Part shown: positions 33,854 to 42,949 of the stretch, piece after piece | How positions within the stretch are numbered: the first letter of the stretch is position 1 | Layout of the letters: the number at the start of each line of letters is the position of its first letter | NCBI RefSeq assembly: GCF_028621955.1 | Contig: NZ_CP117516.1 | Coordinates: forward strand, 372,001 to 436,000 | Direction of reading: 5' to 3' | From: Erythrobacter sp. BLCC-B19 | Lineage (GTDB): Bacteria > Pseudomonadota > Alphaproteobacteria > Sphingomonadales > Sphingomonadaceae | Length of the DNA: 64,000 nucleotides | The notes under the pieces: generated by a model | What the model was told of the DNA's origin: nothing | Database searches by the model: none | The model's input: only the letters and a program-made list of their open reading frames with translations | Program-made: the position numbers and the translations under genes

Positions 33854-33870
33854 CCCGCCCCAGTGGCGGG
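33854..33870 (+). other. Hairpin overlapping the pufL ribosome site
   Basis: CCCGCC (33854-33859), loop CCAGT, GGCGGG (33865-33870). The right arm runs into the pufL Shine-Dalgarno (GGGGAGG, 33868-33874), so folding would limit access to the pufL start at 33883. It is a candidate translational brake. Confidence 0.5.
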
Positions 33871-33882
33871 GAGGATGGACCT

Positions 33883-34707
33883 ATGGCGCTCCTTAGTTTC
33901 GAGCGGAAATACCGCGTCCGCGGTGGCACATTGATCGGCGGCGACCTTTTCGACTTCTGGGTCGGGCCGTTTTATGTCGGATTCTTTGGAGTAACGACGG
34001 CAATCAGCGCCCTTCTGGGCACCATGCTGATCTTCGCCGCCGCAACCCAGGGTCCGACCCTCAACCCGTGGCTGATCTCGATCAACCCACCGCCGGTCGA
34101 ATATGGCCTGTCGCTCGCCCCCCTTGCCAAGGGCGGTTACTGGCAGATCATCACCGGCTGCGCTGTCATCGCCTTCGTTTCGTGGGTGATGCGGCAGGCG
34201 GAAATCTCCCGCAAGCTCGGCATGTCCTACCACGTGCCGATCGCCTTCAGCGTGGCGGTTTTTGCCTATGTGACCCTCAATGTGATCCGTCCCTTGTGGA
34301 TGGGCGCGTGGGGCAATGGCTTCCCCTATGGCATCTGGACTCACCTCGAGTGGGTTTCGGGCGTGGGCTACGCCTTCGGCAACTTCCACTACAACCCCGT
34401 GCACATGCTCGCGATCACGTTCTTCTTTACGAACTGTCTCGCGCTCGCGCTGCATGGCGGTCTAGTGCTGTCGGCGGTGAACACCACGGGGGGCACCGAC
34501 GTCAAATCGCCCGAATACGAAGACACCTATTTCCGTGACTTCATCGGCTATTCGGTCGGCACGCTCGGCATTCACCGGGTGGGTCTGTTCCTGGCGCTCA
34601 ATGCAGCGTTCTGGAGCGCCATCTGCATCGTCATCTCCGGCACTCTGTATGTCGGCAGCTGGATCGAATTCTGGGATTTCTGGAAGAAGATCCCGATCTG
34701 GTCGTAA
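33883..34707 (+). CDS. pufL: Photosynthetic reaction centre L subunit
   Basis: 274-aa membrane protein of the type 2 reaction centre with five helices. It starts [36 protein letters not shown]. The His ligands to the special pair and non-haem iron lie in helix D/E ([17 protein letters not shown], and the GIHRVGLF region). The length is normal. It is 14 bp upstream of pufM. Confidence 0.97.
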   Translation: MALLSFERKYRVRGGTLIGGDLFDFWVGPFYVGFFGVTTAISALLGTMLIFAAATQGPTLNPWLISINPPPVEYGLSLAPLAKGGYWQIITGCAVIAFVSWVMRQAEISRKLGMSYHVPIAFSVAVFAYVTLNVIRPLWMGAWGNGFPYGIWTHLEWVSGVGYAFGNFHYNPVHMLAITFFFTNCLALALHGGLVLSAVNTTGGTDVKSPEYEDTYFRDFIGYSVGTLGIHRVGLFLALNAAFWSAICIVISGTLYVGSWIEFWDFWKKIPIWS

Positions 34708-34721
34708 GGAGCACCTGAACC

Positions 34722-35699
34722 ATGGCGACATATCAGAACATCTTCACACAGGTGCAAGTGCAAGGGCCGCCCGAAATGGGCGTCCCGCACCTCGACGGCA
34801 GCGAAGACCGCCTGCCGTTCACGTCCCACTCCTACTGGATGGGCAAGCTTGGGCAGGCCCAGATCGGGCCGGTCTATCTTGGCCTGCTGGGGCTCATCAG
34901 CCTGGCTTTCGGCGGGGCAGCGATCGTCATCATCGGCCTCAACATGGCCGCTGATCCGAGCGTCAACTGGAGCCCGATTGCCTTCATGCGCGAGTTCTTC
35001 TGGCTCTCGCTGAAGCCTCCGGGGCCGGAATACGGGTTCAGCCCGTTCGTTCCGCTGGCCGAGGGCGGCTGGTTCATCATGACCGGCGCGTTCCTGACCA
35101 TCTCGGTGCTGTGCTGGTGGGTGCGCACCTATATGCGGGCCAAGGCGCTGGGCATGGGGATGCACATTCCCTGGGCCTTTGCTTCTGCCATCTGGCTGTT
35201 CCTGGTGCTGGGCTTCATTCGCCCGATGCTGCTGGGCGACTGGTCGCAGGCGGTGCCTTACGGCATCTTCGAGCACCTCAACTGGACCAACAACTTCTCG
35301 CTGGTCTACGGGAACCTGTTCTACAATCCGTTCCATGCGCTCTCGATCGTCTTCCTTTACGGGTCGGCGGTGCTGTTCGCGATGCACGGGGCGACGATCC
35401 TGGCACTCGGCCGTTACGGCGGCGAGCGCGAGATCGAACAGATCACCGACCGCGGCACGGCGGCAGAACGCGGCGCGATCTTCTGGCGCTGGGTGATGGG
35501 CTTCAATGCCACCTTCGAATCGATCCACCGCTGGGCCTGGTGGTTTGCGGTGCTGACCACCCTCACGGGCGGCATCGGCATCCTGCTGACCGGCACCGTG
35601 GTCGACAACTGGTACCTGTGGGCGCAGGAGCATCACTACGCTCCGACGACCGAGAACTACGATCCGAGCGGCGCGATCGGCGCGGCTTCGGGCCAGTAA
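34722..35699 (+). CDS. pufM: Photosynthetic reaction centre M subunit
   Basis: 325-aa partner of PufL with five helices. The motif [19 protein letters not shown] and the His in [24 protein letters not shown] region (here [20 protein letters not shown]) bind iron and BChl. The C-terminal tail [12 protein letters not shown] ends the operon: no pufC (tetrahaem cytochrome) follows, and two hairpins terminate the transcript. Confidence 0.97.
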   Translation: MATYQNIFTQVQVQGPPEMGVPHLDGSEDRLPFTSHSYWMGKLGQAQIGPVYLGLLGLISLAFGGAAIVIIGLNMAADPSVNWSPIAFMREFFWLSLKPPGPEYGFSPFVPLAEGGWFIMTGAFLTISVLCWWVRTYMRAKALGMGMHIPWAFASAIWLFLVLGFIRPMLLGDWSQAVPYGIFEHLNWTNNFSLVYGNLFYNPFHALSIVFLYGSAVLFAMHGATILALGRYGGEREIEQITDRGTAAERGAIFWRWVMGFNATFESIHRWAWWFAVLTTLTGGIGILLTGTVVDNWYLWAQEHHYAPTTENYDPSGAIGAASGQ

Positions 35700-35712
35700 A
35701 TCGGGCGAGGCT

Positions 35713-35730
35713 GCCGGGCTGCGGCCCGGC
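35713..35730 (+). other. Hairpin just after pufM
   Basis: GCCGGGC-TGCG-GCCCGGC, a perfect 7-bp stem 13 nt after the pufM stop, with no T-run. It probably protects the 3' end of puf mRNA ahead of the main terminator. Confidence 0.6.
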
Positions 35731-35751
35731 ACCTTCCACCCAAGGGTACAG

Positions 35752-35795
35752 AGCAAAACCCGGCCGAACCCTCAGTGGTCCGGCCGGGTTTTGCT
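35752..35795. terminator. Strong (likely bidirectional) terminator after pufM
   Basis: Perfect 15-bp inverted repeat: AGCAAAACCCGGCCG (35752-35766) and CGGCCGGGTTTTGCT (35781-35795), 14-nt loop. The A- and T-rich flanks of the GC core suit termination in both directions. It separates the plus-strand puf operon from the minus-strand orf96-tspO-bchP block that ends at 35829. Confidence 0.9.
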
Positions 35796-35828
35796 TTTCC
35801 GAGATCCCTTTGTCGCGGCGCGGTCCGA

Positions 35829-36119
35829 TCAGCCGGAAGTGTCCGCCGGGGCGGCTGCCAAGCGGCTGCGCAAGTCCATCAGATGCAGCGGGAAGGACAG
35901 GGCGAGCGGCAGCGCGATCCACCACCAGTCCGCCCCCGTCATCGCCGCGCGCAGCCCGAGCACGATCAGCGCGGCAGGCCCGAGCAGGCCGAGCACCGCC
36001 AGCAGGCTCCAGCGCCTCGCGAGAACCAGCCAAGCGCCCTCGATCGCCAGCACGCCCAGCATGACGTCGGCGGCATAGCCATATTCGAACAGCATTTCGG
36101 CAAGGCCTTGACCGGCCAT
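35829..36119 (-). CDS. Small membrane protein of unknown function (96 aa)
   Basis: 96-aa protein with three likely membrane helices (EYGYAADVMLGVLAIEGAWLVL; LAVLGLLGPAALIVLGLRAA; WWWIALPLALSFPLHLMDL). It follows TspO on the same strand after a 42-bp gap and is the last gene of the bchG-P-tspO block, so it may be under PpsR control. The N-terminus (GYAADVMLGVLAIEGAWL) and size resemble small membrane proteins annotated near tspO in some phototrophs. Function unknown. Confidence 0.7.
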   Translation of the reverse strand: MAGQGLAEMLFEYGYAADVMLGVLAIEGAWLVLARRWSLLAVLGLLGPAALIVLGLRAAMTGADWWWIALPLALSFPLHLMDLRSRLAAAPADTSG

Positions 36120-36161
36120 GTGTGCGCCCTCCTCTACCGCCCCGCCCTCGCCTCTCCGGCC

Positions 36162-36665
36162 TCAGCCGAAGGGCGCGTTGAGCTCGACCACCGCCCAGTT
36201 CAGCGCACCGGCAAATCCCACCCAGACCAGATAGGGCACCAGCAGCAGCGCAGCCTTCTTCGAGAAGCGCCCGCAATAGAGGATCATCGCGAGGATCGAG
36301 AGCCACAGCACGATCACCTCGAAAAACGCCCAGTCCGGGCGCTGCAGGCGGAAGAACAGGATCGACCAGCTGATGTTGAGAAAGCCGTTGAGCGCAAACA
36401 GCCCGATCACCCATTCCGCCTCCGCCGCGGTGCGCGCGGCGCGCCAGGCGGTGATGCCCGCGACCGTGATCAGCGCATAGATCAGCGTCCAGCCCATCGG
36501 GAAGACCACATCGGGCGGGTTCCAGCCGGGCTTGGCCAGCCCTTGATACCACGGGCCGAGGTCGGTCACCGTCGCCCCCAGCGCCGCCACGCACAGCGCG
36601 GCAATGGTCGCGACGACGACCGGAATGATGATGGTCGGCTTCATGAACGCGAGCCTAGTGTTCAT
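36162..36665 (-). CDS. tspO: TspO/MBR-family tryptophan-rich sensory protein (CrtK)
   Basis: 167 aa with five membrane helices. Family motifs are clear: GPWYQGLAKPGWNPPDVVFPMGWT and the later ALNGFLNISWSILFF and PYLVWVGFAGALNWAVVELN. TspO binds porphyrins or cholesterol-like ligands in the outer or inner membrane, and in Rhodobacter it adjusts photosynthesis gene expression to oxygen. A start at 36644 (MKPTIIIPVVV) is equally possible. It sits between bchP and the small membrane gene. Confidence 0.9.
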   Translation of the reverse strand: MNTRLAFMKPTIIIPVVVATIAALCVAALGATVTDLGPWYQGLAKPGWNPPDVVFPMGWTLIYALITVAGITAWRAARTAAEAEWVIGLFALNGFLNISWSILFFRLQRPDWAFFEVIVLWLSILAMILYCGRFSKKAALLLVPYLVWVGFAGALNWAVVELNAPFG

Positions 36666-36712
36666 GGCGTCCGCCTGCAATGGCCTCGCGTCCGCTGACC
36701 CCTGCCGCAAAC

Positions 36713-37906
36713 CTAGTGCGCTGGGCGCAGGCCGAGCAGGTGCGCGGTGTCCTTGAGGAAGATCTTGACGTGCGCCATCGGTTTGGCGCGCACCAGCTTC
36801 TTGTGCATATAGGCCTGCCAGGTCAGCTCCTGCACATCCTTGTCGTCGCACATGGTGACGAAGCGCTCGCGGCGCTTGTCGGAGGAATACCAGAAGTACT
36901 GCATCACCCCCAGCACCCAGAACACCCGCCCGTGCTCCTTCATGAAGCGCTTGCGGGCAAGCCGGAGCTGCTTGGCCTCACCGGTCTTGAGGAAGGCGGC
37001 AGCCGCCTCGCCCACCATCCGCCCGCCGACCATCGCGTAATAGATCCCCTCGCCCGAGGCAGGCGCCACAATCCCTGCGGCATCGCCCGCAACGATCACA
37101 TCCGCGCCATTGTCCCAGCGCTTCAGGGGTTTCAGCGGGATCGGCGCACCTTCGCGGCGCACGGTCTCGCAGCGGTCGAGCCCGAGATCGTCGCGCATCG
37201 TGGCAATCGCGCCCCTCAGCGAGAAGCCCTTGTTGGCGCTGCCTACCCCGATGCTCGCGACGTCCCCGTGGGGGAAGACCCAAGCGTAGAAATCGGGCGA
37301 GAGGCGGCCCTGGTAATAGACATCGCAGCGCGAGGCATCGAACTGGTCGGTGTTCTTCGGCGGCGACTTGATGATCTCGTGATAGGCGAAGACGCAAGGG
37401 ATGCGCTCCGCGCCCGGCAGGCATTGCTTGGCCACCGCCGAGCGCGCGCCATCCGCGCCGATCACCACACGGGCGCGCACGCTTTCGATCGGCCCGCCGC
37501 GCGTGCGCCGGAAGGTGACGAGCGGGTGGCGCTGGTCGTCACGCTCAATCTTCTCGAAGGTCGCGGTGAGGCGCTCCGCTCCGGAATGGCGCGCACGTTC
37601 CCGCAGCCATTCATCGAATTCCTCGCGGTCGACCATGCCGACATAGCCGATCTCGCCCACCGGCATATCGACCGCGCGGCCTGAAGGCGCGATCATCCGG
37701 GCCGAGCGCGCCTTGGCCACCAGCAGCGATTGCGGAATGTCGAAATCGGCGAGCAGGCGCGGCGGCACCGCCCCGCCACAGGGCTTGATCCGCCCCCCGC
37801 GCTCGATCAGCAGCACCGAATGACCGGCAAGCGCAAGGTCTGTCGCGGCCGTCGCCCCCGAAGGGCCGCCGCCGATCACCACCGCATCATAGATTGTCTG
37901 GTTCAT
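36713..37906 (-). CDS. bchP: Geranylgeranyl reductase BchP
   Basis: 397-aa FAD-dependent reductase that converts geranylgeranyl-BChl to phytyl-BChl in three steps. The Rossmann motif is YDAVVIGGGPSGATAATDLA, the family motif RIKPCGGAVPPRLL, and the FAD site DVIVAGDAAGIVAPASGEGI. The ATG at 37906 overlaps the bch2 stop (ATGA). Confidence 0.95.
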   Translation of the reverse strand: MNQTIYDAVVIGGGPSGATAATDLALAGHSVLLIERGGRIKPCGGAVPPRLLADFDIPQSLLVAKARSARMIAPSGRAVDMPVGEIGYVGMVDREEFDEWLRERARHSGAERLTATFEKIERDDQRHPLVTFRRTRGGPIESVRARVVIGADGARSAVAKQCLPGAERIPCVFAYHEIIKSPPKNTDQFDASRCDVYYQGRLSPDFYAWVFPHGDVASIGVGSANKGFSLRGAIATMRDDLGLDRCETVRREGAPIPLKPLKRWDNGADVIVAGDAAGIVAPASGEGIYYAMVGGRMVGEAAAAFLKTGEAKQLRLARKRFMKEHGRVFWVLGVMQYFWYSSDKRRERFVTMCDDKDVQELTWQAYMHKKLVRAKPMAHVKIFLKDTAHLLGLRPAH

Positions 37907-39261
37907 GCGAACTGCTCCCTCTTTCCCTGCCCCGCACTTGTCCGGATCGCCGCTGCGCCGGTCGCCTTGACCGCCAGCAGCGCCGCAAGCACGAAAGCTG
38001 CGGCCTCGACCGCGAACACCAGCTGGAAGGCCGCGCCGTCGCCGCGCACCAGCCCCCGCGCCAGATCGAGCCCGACCGCGCCGAGCAAGCCGCCCAGTCC
38101 GAAGGCAATCGCCTGCGCCGCCCCCCAGACGCCCATGCGCACGCCCTCCCGCGTCCGCTCGCCCGCGCCGGCGAGGCCCATCATCGATCCGATTGCAGCG
38201 ACCGCAAACACGCCGTTGCCGAAGCCCAACACAAACAGGTTGATCCCCAGCGGCCATGGCGGGCCATTGATCGCCGCCAGCCCGAGCGCGCCCAGCGCCG
38301 CACCCGAGGCAAGGCAACCACCCACCACCCACGGCCTGAGGCCGCCTGCGGACTTTGCTGAAAAGGCGCTCCCGCCGATCCCGGCGACAATCATGCCGAT
38401 CAGGATGCCGCCCTGGTGGAACTGGCCGACCGTCTTGGTCGAATCCCCCGGCGAGAGGTGAAAGATCAGCCCGGCAAAGGGTTCAAGGATCAAGTCCTGC
38501 ATCGAGAAGGCGATCATCGAGACGAAGATGAACACGGTGAAGCGCCGCGCCGCCGGCTCGCGCCAGATTTCGGCCAGCGCGGCGCGGAAATCGGGCGGCG
38601 GCGCGTCGGCCGCATCTTCGCGAAACTGCCCGGCCTGCCGCTCCAGCCGCCATGTCGCCGCCACGGTCAGCGCCAGCATGATCGCCGCCAGCCCGGCAGC
38701 GACCTCGATCAGGCGCTCGGGCGAATAGGGTTTGAGCAGCGTGCCGACCGTGATCGCCGAGGCGACGATGCCGCCGACCATCATGATCCATGTGACCGCC
38801 GCAGCGGGCGCGCGCCGCTCGGGCGCGACCCCGCTGGCAAGCAGGGCGAGCGCCGAGGTGCCGCCTGCGCCCACCCCCACGCCGACCAGCGCATAGGCGA
38901 AAATGGCGAGCGCAAGGGCGGCGGGAAAGGCGCTGTCCATCATCAGCGTGGCCTGCGTTGCCAGCAGCGCGCCGGTGGCCAGCACCGCAATGCCGCCGAT
39001 GATCCACGGCACGCGCTTGGCCCCCTTGTCGGAACCATGGCCCCACAAGGGGCGGGCCAGCTGCACCCCGTAATGCCACGCGACGAGCCCGGCAGGGATG
39101 GTCGCGGCAAGCTCGAACTCGACCACCATCAGGCGGTTGAGCACCGCCGTGGTCAGCATCACCAGCGCGCCGATCGCCGCCTGCACCAGCCCGATCCGCA
39201 CGATCGCCAGCCAGCCGAAGCCCTTGGTCTGAACCGCGGGCGAGGCAAGCGGGGCGTGCAT
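37903..39261 (-). CDS. bch2: Bch2/PucC-family MFS transporter between bchG and bchP
   Basis: 452-aa membrane protein with about 12 helices, of the BCH2/PucC family (orf428-type). It carries LNRLMVVEFELAATIPAGLV and GHGSDKGAKRVPWIIGG, the PucC-like loop, and FNLFVLGFGNGVFAVAAIGSMM-type C-terminal helices. Proteins at this locus are thought to handle pigment or assist antenna assembly. Start and stop overlap bchG and bchP. Confidence 0.9.
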   Translation of the reverse strand: MHAPLASPAVQTKGFGWLAIVRIGLVQAAIGALVMLTTAVLNRLMVVEFELAATIPAGLVAWHYGVQLARPLWGHGSDKGAKRVPWIIGGIAVLATGALLATQATLMMDSAFPAALALAIFAYALVGVGVGAGGTSALALLASGVAPERRAPAAAVTWIMMVGGIVASAITVGTLLKPYSPERLIEVAAGLAAIMLALTVAATWRLERQAGQFREDAADAPPPDFRAALAEIWREPAARRFTVFIFVSMIAFSMQDLILEPFAGLIFHLSPGDSTKTVGQFHQGGILIGMIVAGIGGSAFSAKSAGGLRPWVVGGCLASGAALGALGLAAINGPPWPLGINLFVLGFGNGVFAVAAIGSMMGLAGAGERTREGVRMGVWGAAQAIAFGLGGLLGAVGLDLARGLVRGDGAAFQLVFAVEAAAFVLAALLAVKATGAAAIRTSAGQGKREQFA

Positions 39262-40187
39262 CAGATATATCCCCCTAGGCCCAGCGCGGCCGCCAGCATC
39301 CCGAGCACATAGAGCGTCACGCCGACACCATTGTACCACGGCGCCTGCTTGGCCGGATTGCGGATCAGGCGCGGCATCGCGGCAATCTGCGCGGCAAGCA
39401 CACCGGCGACGATCAACGCCGAGAGCGCAAAGCCCCAGATGGCGAGCAAGGCGATCACCACCACCTGCGCCGCCGCCATGGTCACACAGGCCAGCCGCGC
39501 CGCAGCGCCCACGCCCAGCACCACCGGCAGCGAGGTCAGCCCGGTCTGGCGGTCGCCTTCGACCGCCTTGAAGTCATTGAGCACCATGATCCCGTGCGCG
39601 CCGAGCGAATAGAGCACCAGCACCGCAATCACCTCGGCCGAGGGCATCGCGCCCAGCATCACCGCAGCGCCGGTGAACCAGCTCAGCCCCTCATAGGTCA
39701 GCCCGCATACCAGCGGCCCCAGCCAGCCATTCGCCTTGAAGCGCAGCGGCGGGGCGGAATAGGCCCAGGCAAAGGCAAGGCCGACCAGTCCTGCAACAAA
39801 CACGACCGGGCCGAGCAGCCACGCGACGCCCGCCGAAATCAGGCTGGCGATAATGGCAATATAAAGCCCCCAGCGGCCCGGGATGCGGCCTGACGGGATC
39901 GGGCGGTGGGGTTCGTTGATGGCGTCGACATGGCGGTCGAACCAGTCATTCACGGCCTGTGAGGTGCCGCACACCAGCGGCCCTGCCAGCATCACGCCGC
40001 CCGCGACGAACCACCAGCGCCCCTCAAGCCCGGCACCGGACGAGACCGCCCCGCACATGAAGGCCCACATCGGCGGGAACCAGGTGATCGGCTTCAGCAG
40101 TTCGAGCACATCGCGCGGCCCCGGCGTGCCTGCCGGGCGGGGTGCCGGAGTGGGCACGGCGCGAGTCGAAGAAACCGAGTGCTCCAT
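39261..40187 (-). CDS. bchG: Bacteriochlorophyll synthase BchG
   Basis: 308-aa UbiA-family prenyltransferase that esterifies bacteriochlorophyllide a with geranylgeranyl diphosphate. The Asp-rich diphosphate site is NDWFDRHVDAINEPHRPIPSGRI, with a second site in MVLNDFKAVEGDRQTGLTSL. Several membrane helices follow. It is first in the minus-strand block, with a PpsR-like site 31 bp upstream of its start. Confidence 0.95.
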   Translation of the reverse strand: MEHSVSSTRAVPTPAPRPAGTPGPRDVLELLKPITWFPPMWAFMCGAVSSGAGLEGRWWFVAGGVMLAGPLVCGTSQAVNDWFDRHVDAINEPHRPIPSGRIPGRWGLYIAIIASLISAGVAWLLGPVVFVAGLVGLAFAWAYSAPPLRFKANGWLGPLVCGLTYEGLSWFTGAAVMLGAMPSAEVIAVLVLYSLGAHGIMVLNDFKAVEGDRQTGLTSLPVVLGVGAAARLACVTMAAAQVVVIALLAIWGFALSALIVAGVLAAQIAAMPRLIRNPAKQAPWYNGVGVTLYVLGMLAAALGLGGYI

Positions 40188-40217
40188 GAATTGAGGCTAT
40201 GCCTGACAGGTCATAGC

Positions 40218-40235
40218 GTCAAATTGTTTTGACAC
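40218..40235. promoter_or_regulatory. PpsR/CrtJ-like site (CGT-N12-ACA) upstream of bchG
   Basis: CGT (40218-40220), 12 bp CAAATTGTTTTG, ACA (40233-40235): one mismatch to TGT-N12-ACA, and strongly palindromic (GTCAAA..TTTGAC). Read on the bchG strand it gives TTGACG 17 bp before TAGCCT, so it would overlap the bchG promoter. The rest of the 287-bp ppsR-bchG gap shows no gene. Confidence 0.6.
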
Positions 40236-40474
40236 TTTAATTCTGGGGATATCCGAATTCGCTGTTCAGATTTGTCGCGCACGACAGGATTGTGTCAAAA
40301 GCGGTCGAAATCGCGATGTTGACAGTTGGCAATGGTGACGGGGTGGCAGGTCATCGTCGGCACCCGCCTGCAATGCAGCCGTTACCGCGCGTTGGCGCGT
40401 CGTAACGGGGTTTTGTCGGGGCGTGCGAAGATTTAGGCAGCGCTGCCCGGCACCAGGCCGTGGCCCGAAATGGC

Positions 40475-41896
40475 CTACTCGCCGTCGCCTGTCAGGTTGC
40501 CGAGCCCGTAACGGTGGAGCTTGGAATAAAGGCTCTGGCGCGACAGGCCGAGGATCTCGGCCGCCGAAGCGCGGTTGTCCGAGGTGTAGCTCAGGGCCGC
40601 TTCGATGCAGAGCCGCTCGATCAGGTCGGTGCTTTCGCGCACGATGTCCTTGAGGCTCATGCGGCCGACAAGGTCGGTCAGCTGTTCGACCGAGCGCGGC
40701 AAGTCCTGCGATCCGGGCGGCAAATCCCGCAGACGGCGGCCGATCGGGCGGATCACGAAGGCGTAATAGCCATTCTCGCCCGAGGTGCGAACGGCTGACA
40801 ATTCAACCGGTTCACCCTCAATATCATGGCCCACCCGCAGCACCGTCGCGACATTGCGCGCCGAACCGTGCTGGTCGATCTGGCCCTCGATCAGATCAAG
40901 GTCGATCCCCGGACGGCCGATCGATTCCGACAGGTGCCGGCCGCGCAGCTGGTCGACGCTGGCGGCCTGCAGCATCTCGACAAAGGCCGCATTGGCGGTG
41001 ACGATTTCAAGGTTGCTGTCCGCCACCACGAAGGCGTCCGGCATCTGGTCAACCAGTGTCAGCACGGGGGAGAAATCGGACACCGGACGGTCACTGGCGG
41101 GCACAAGGCGCACCAGCAGGAACTGGCCGCGATCCTGCGTGAACCCGCTGACCGACGCCATCACTTCGCGCGCACCGCGAGCGATGCGGATGCGGCCTGG
41201 ACTGACCGTGTCCGAAACCAGGGCGGCACCGACCAGCGCTTGCACCGCGTCATGCGAGTTCTTGTCGATGAACGTCAGCAGCTTCTTGCCCGGCAATCCG
41301 CCGATGCGCGCGCCCATCAGCCCATGCGCCGCCGGGTTCGCCTCACGAATCCTGAGCGTACCGGCTTCGACGATCATCACCGGCTCGGTCGACCGTTCGA
41401 ACAGCATCCGGTAGCGCGCTTCGAGCTGGCGCATCCTCAGGTAATCGCGCTCAAGCGATTGTTGCACTTGCAAAAGTCGCTGCTGGAGTCGGCCCGCTTC
41501 GCGCAGATCGCGGCCAAAGGCGATGCGGTGCTCTCCGCCATTGACGGTCAGCACGGCGTAACGCACCGGCACATCGCCATCATGCGAAGGGTGGTTGACC
41601 TGACGCCAGTGCTGCACCTCACCGCGCCGGGCAGCGGCCAGCATTTCCATCACCTTGGGGCGGGAATCGTCAGTGACCGTCTCGATCCAATTGGTGCCTA
41701 CGAAATTGGTAAAGCTTGGAAAATCGCGCGGATCGAAGGCGGCATCAAGGATCGTGCCGGTATCGTCGAGCACCAGCGTGATGTCGCCTGCGACCATCGC
41801 CAGCTTCATCGCCGCATCAGCATCAAGCGTGTCGAACAGCTCGGCTGCGCGCCCGAACGGGTGCTTGCCTTCGATGCTGTGTTTGCGGGTGAGCAT
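40475..41896 (-). CDS. ppsR: PpsR/CrtJ, redox- and light-responsive repressor of photosynthesis genes
   Basis: 473-aa regulator that binds TGT-N12-ACA. N-terminal PAS (about 35-130), a Q-rich coiled linker (LQQRLLQVQQSLERDYLRMRQL), two more PAS domains (about 155-260 and 280-380), and a C-terminal Fis-type HTH (ALSYTSDNRASAAEILGLSR). The only cysteine is at residue 430 in the HTH (ERLCIEAAL), the place of the redox cysteine known in CrtJ/PpsR. The second cysteine used for a disulfide in Rhodobacter is absent. It is 12 bp downstream of aerR, so the repressor and its antagonist are cotranscribed. Confidence 0.95.
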   Translation of the reverse strand: MLTRKHSIEGKHPFGRAAELFDTLDADAAMKLAMVAGDITLVLDDTGTILDAAFDPRDFPSFTNFVGTNWIETVTDDSRPKVMEMLAAARRGEVQHWRQVNHPSHDGDVPVRYAVLTVNGGEHRIAFGRDLREAGRLQQRLLQVQQSLERDYLRMRQLEARYRMLFERSTEPVMIVEAGTLRIREANPAAHGLMGARIGGLPGKKLLTFIDKNSHDAVQALVGAALVSDTVSPGRIRIARGAREVMASVSGFTQDRGQFLLVRLVPASDRPVSDFSPVLTLVDQMPDAFVVADSNLEIVTANAAFVEMLQAASVDQLRGRHLSESIGRPGIDLDLIEGQIDQHGSARNVATVLRVGHDIEGEPVELSAVRTSGENGYYAFVIRPIGRRLRDLPPGSQDLPRSVEQLTDLVGRMSLKDIVRESTDLIERLCIEAALSYTSDNRASAAEILGLSRQSLYSKLHRYGLGNLTGDGE

Positions 41897-41908
41897 CTGC
41901 GCCTGAAC

Positions 41909-42799
41909 CTACCCGAGGTTAAGGCTGCGGGCAGAGGCGGCTTTCACCAGCGAATTGGCAAGATCAAGCGCGGCCAGCGCATCTGCTCCCGTGCCATCTG
42001 CTCCGACTTCGACCGCAATTCCCGGGTTTTCGTTGAGCATTCGTCCGCCGACCAGCACGATGATGTGGGGATTGGCCGATACGTTTCGCACAGCCTTGAT
42101 GAGATTAGCCAAGGCGGAGCTAGGACAATCACGGGCGAGCGTCAATCCTAGCAGGTCGAAGGGCTGGCGGGCCAATCGGTCGAGCAATTCGCGCCGCTCC
42201 GGCTTCACCAGCGCCTCGCTGCGCCAGCCGTTGCGGGCGAAGACTTCCTCGATCATCAGCGTGCCGAAATTGTGATGATCGCCCGGCATCGGGGAGAACA
42301 GCGCGCTGTTCGGCGTCGCAAGCCCGCCAAAATCGGCAGGCGATCGCGCCGCCACCTCGCGCATCACTTCCTGCAGGCGCCACAAGCCCATTGTAACATC
42401 GAGGAAATCGCACTCGTCGCTTTCCCACATTTCGCCCAGCTTGCGGGCAGCAGGCGCAAGCAGATCGAGACAGATCGTCTCGACCGTGGCCCCTTTGGCG
42501 ATGAAACCCTCGACCTCTTGCAGCAGATTGGCGGCTTCGAGCTGCAAGGGCAGCAGGGCAAAGCGGGAGACCTCTTCGGACGAAATCGTGCGGAACAGGC
42601 GTGTCTTGGCACGCTGCTCGACGCTCACATGGGCCATCAGCAGACGGGGGATAATCTCGTTCTCGATGACGCTGTTCACCGAATCGTGCTGATCAGCGCC
42701 TGCGGTTCGTCGGCGGACGGCCTCAAGCGGTGCGGACATAACTTCGCGCAACCGGGCAGAACCCGAGCCAAACATCCCTGAAGCCTTGGAATCTGCCAT
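41909..42799 (-). CDS. aerR: AerR/PpaA, cobalamin-binding antirepressor of PpsR
   Basis: 296-aa protein with a C-terminal B12-binding domain. DHHNFGTLMIEEVFARNGW (from residue 174) occupies the place of the His reported as cobalamin ligand in Rhodobacter AerR. The helical domain before it (LLAPAARKLGEMWESDECDF, VTMGLWRLQEVMREV) is the usual four-helix B12 cap. The C-terminal GLTLARDCPSSALANLIKAV continues the flavodoxin-like fold. It diverges from bchF across a 244-bp control region and precedes ppsR. Confidence 0.93.
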   Translation of the reverse strand: MADSKASGMFGSGSARLREVMSAPLEAVRRRTAGADQHDSVNSVIENEIIPRLLMAHVSVEQRAKTRLFRTISSEEVSRFALLPLQLEAANLLQEVEGFIAKGATVETICLDLLAPAARKLGEMWESDECDFLDVTMGLWRLQEVMREVAARSPADFGGLATPNSALFSPMPGDHHNFGTLMIEEVFARNGWRSEALVKPERRELLDRLARQPFDLLGLTLARDCPSSALANLIKAVRNVSANPHIIVLVGGRMLNENPGIAVEVGADGTGADALAALDLANSLVKAASARSLNLG

Positions 42800-42949
42800 T
42801 CGTCAAACCCTCCCAGGTCGTGCGGACGAACCTTCCGCAGGAGGTAGTCTCTGCCCCGACAAGACAGCTCCGACCCCGATCCCAAGAAGCCAGAGAATCC
42901 TATCTACGCTCTTTTCGGAGCGGGCGCAAACGACGATATCGCTCAGCGC

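Noticed and set aside
40320..40440. Further TTGACA and TGTCAA fragments in the ppsR-bchG gap as PpsR sites
   Set aside because: The half-site spacing does not fit TGT-N12-ACA; only the 40218-40235 site keeps the spacing.
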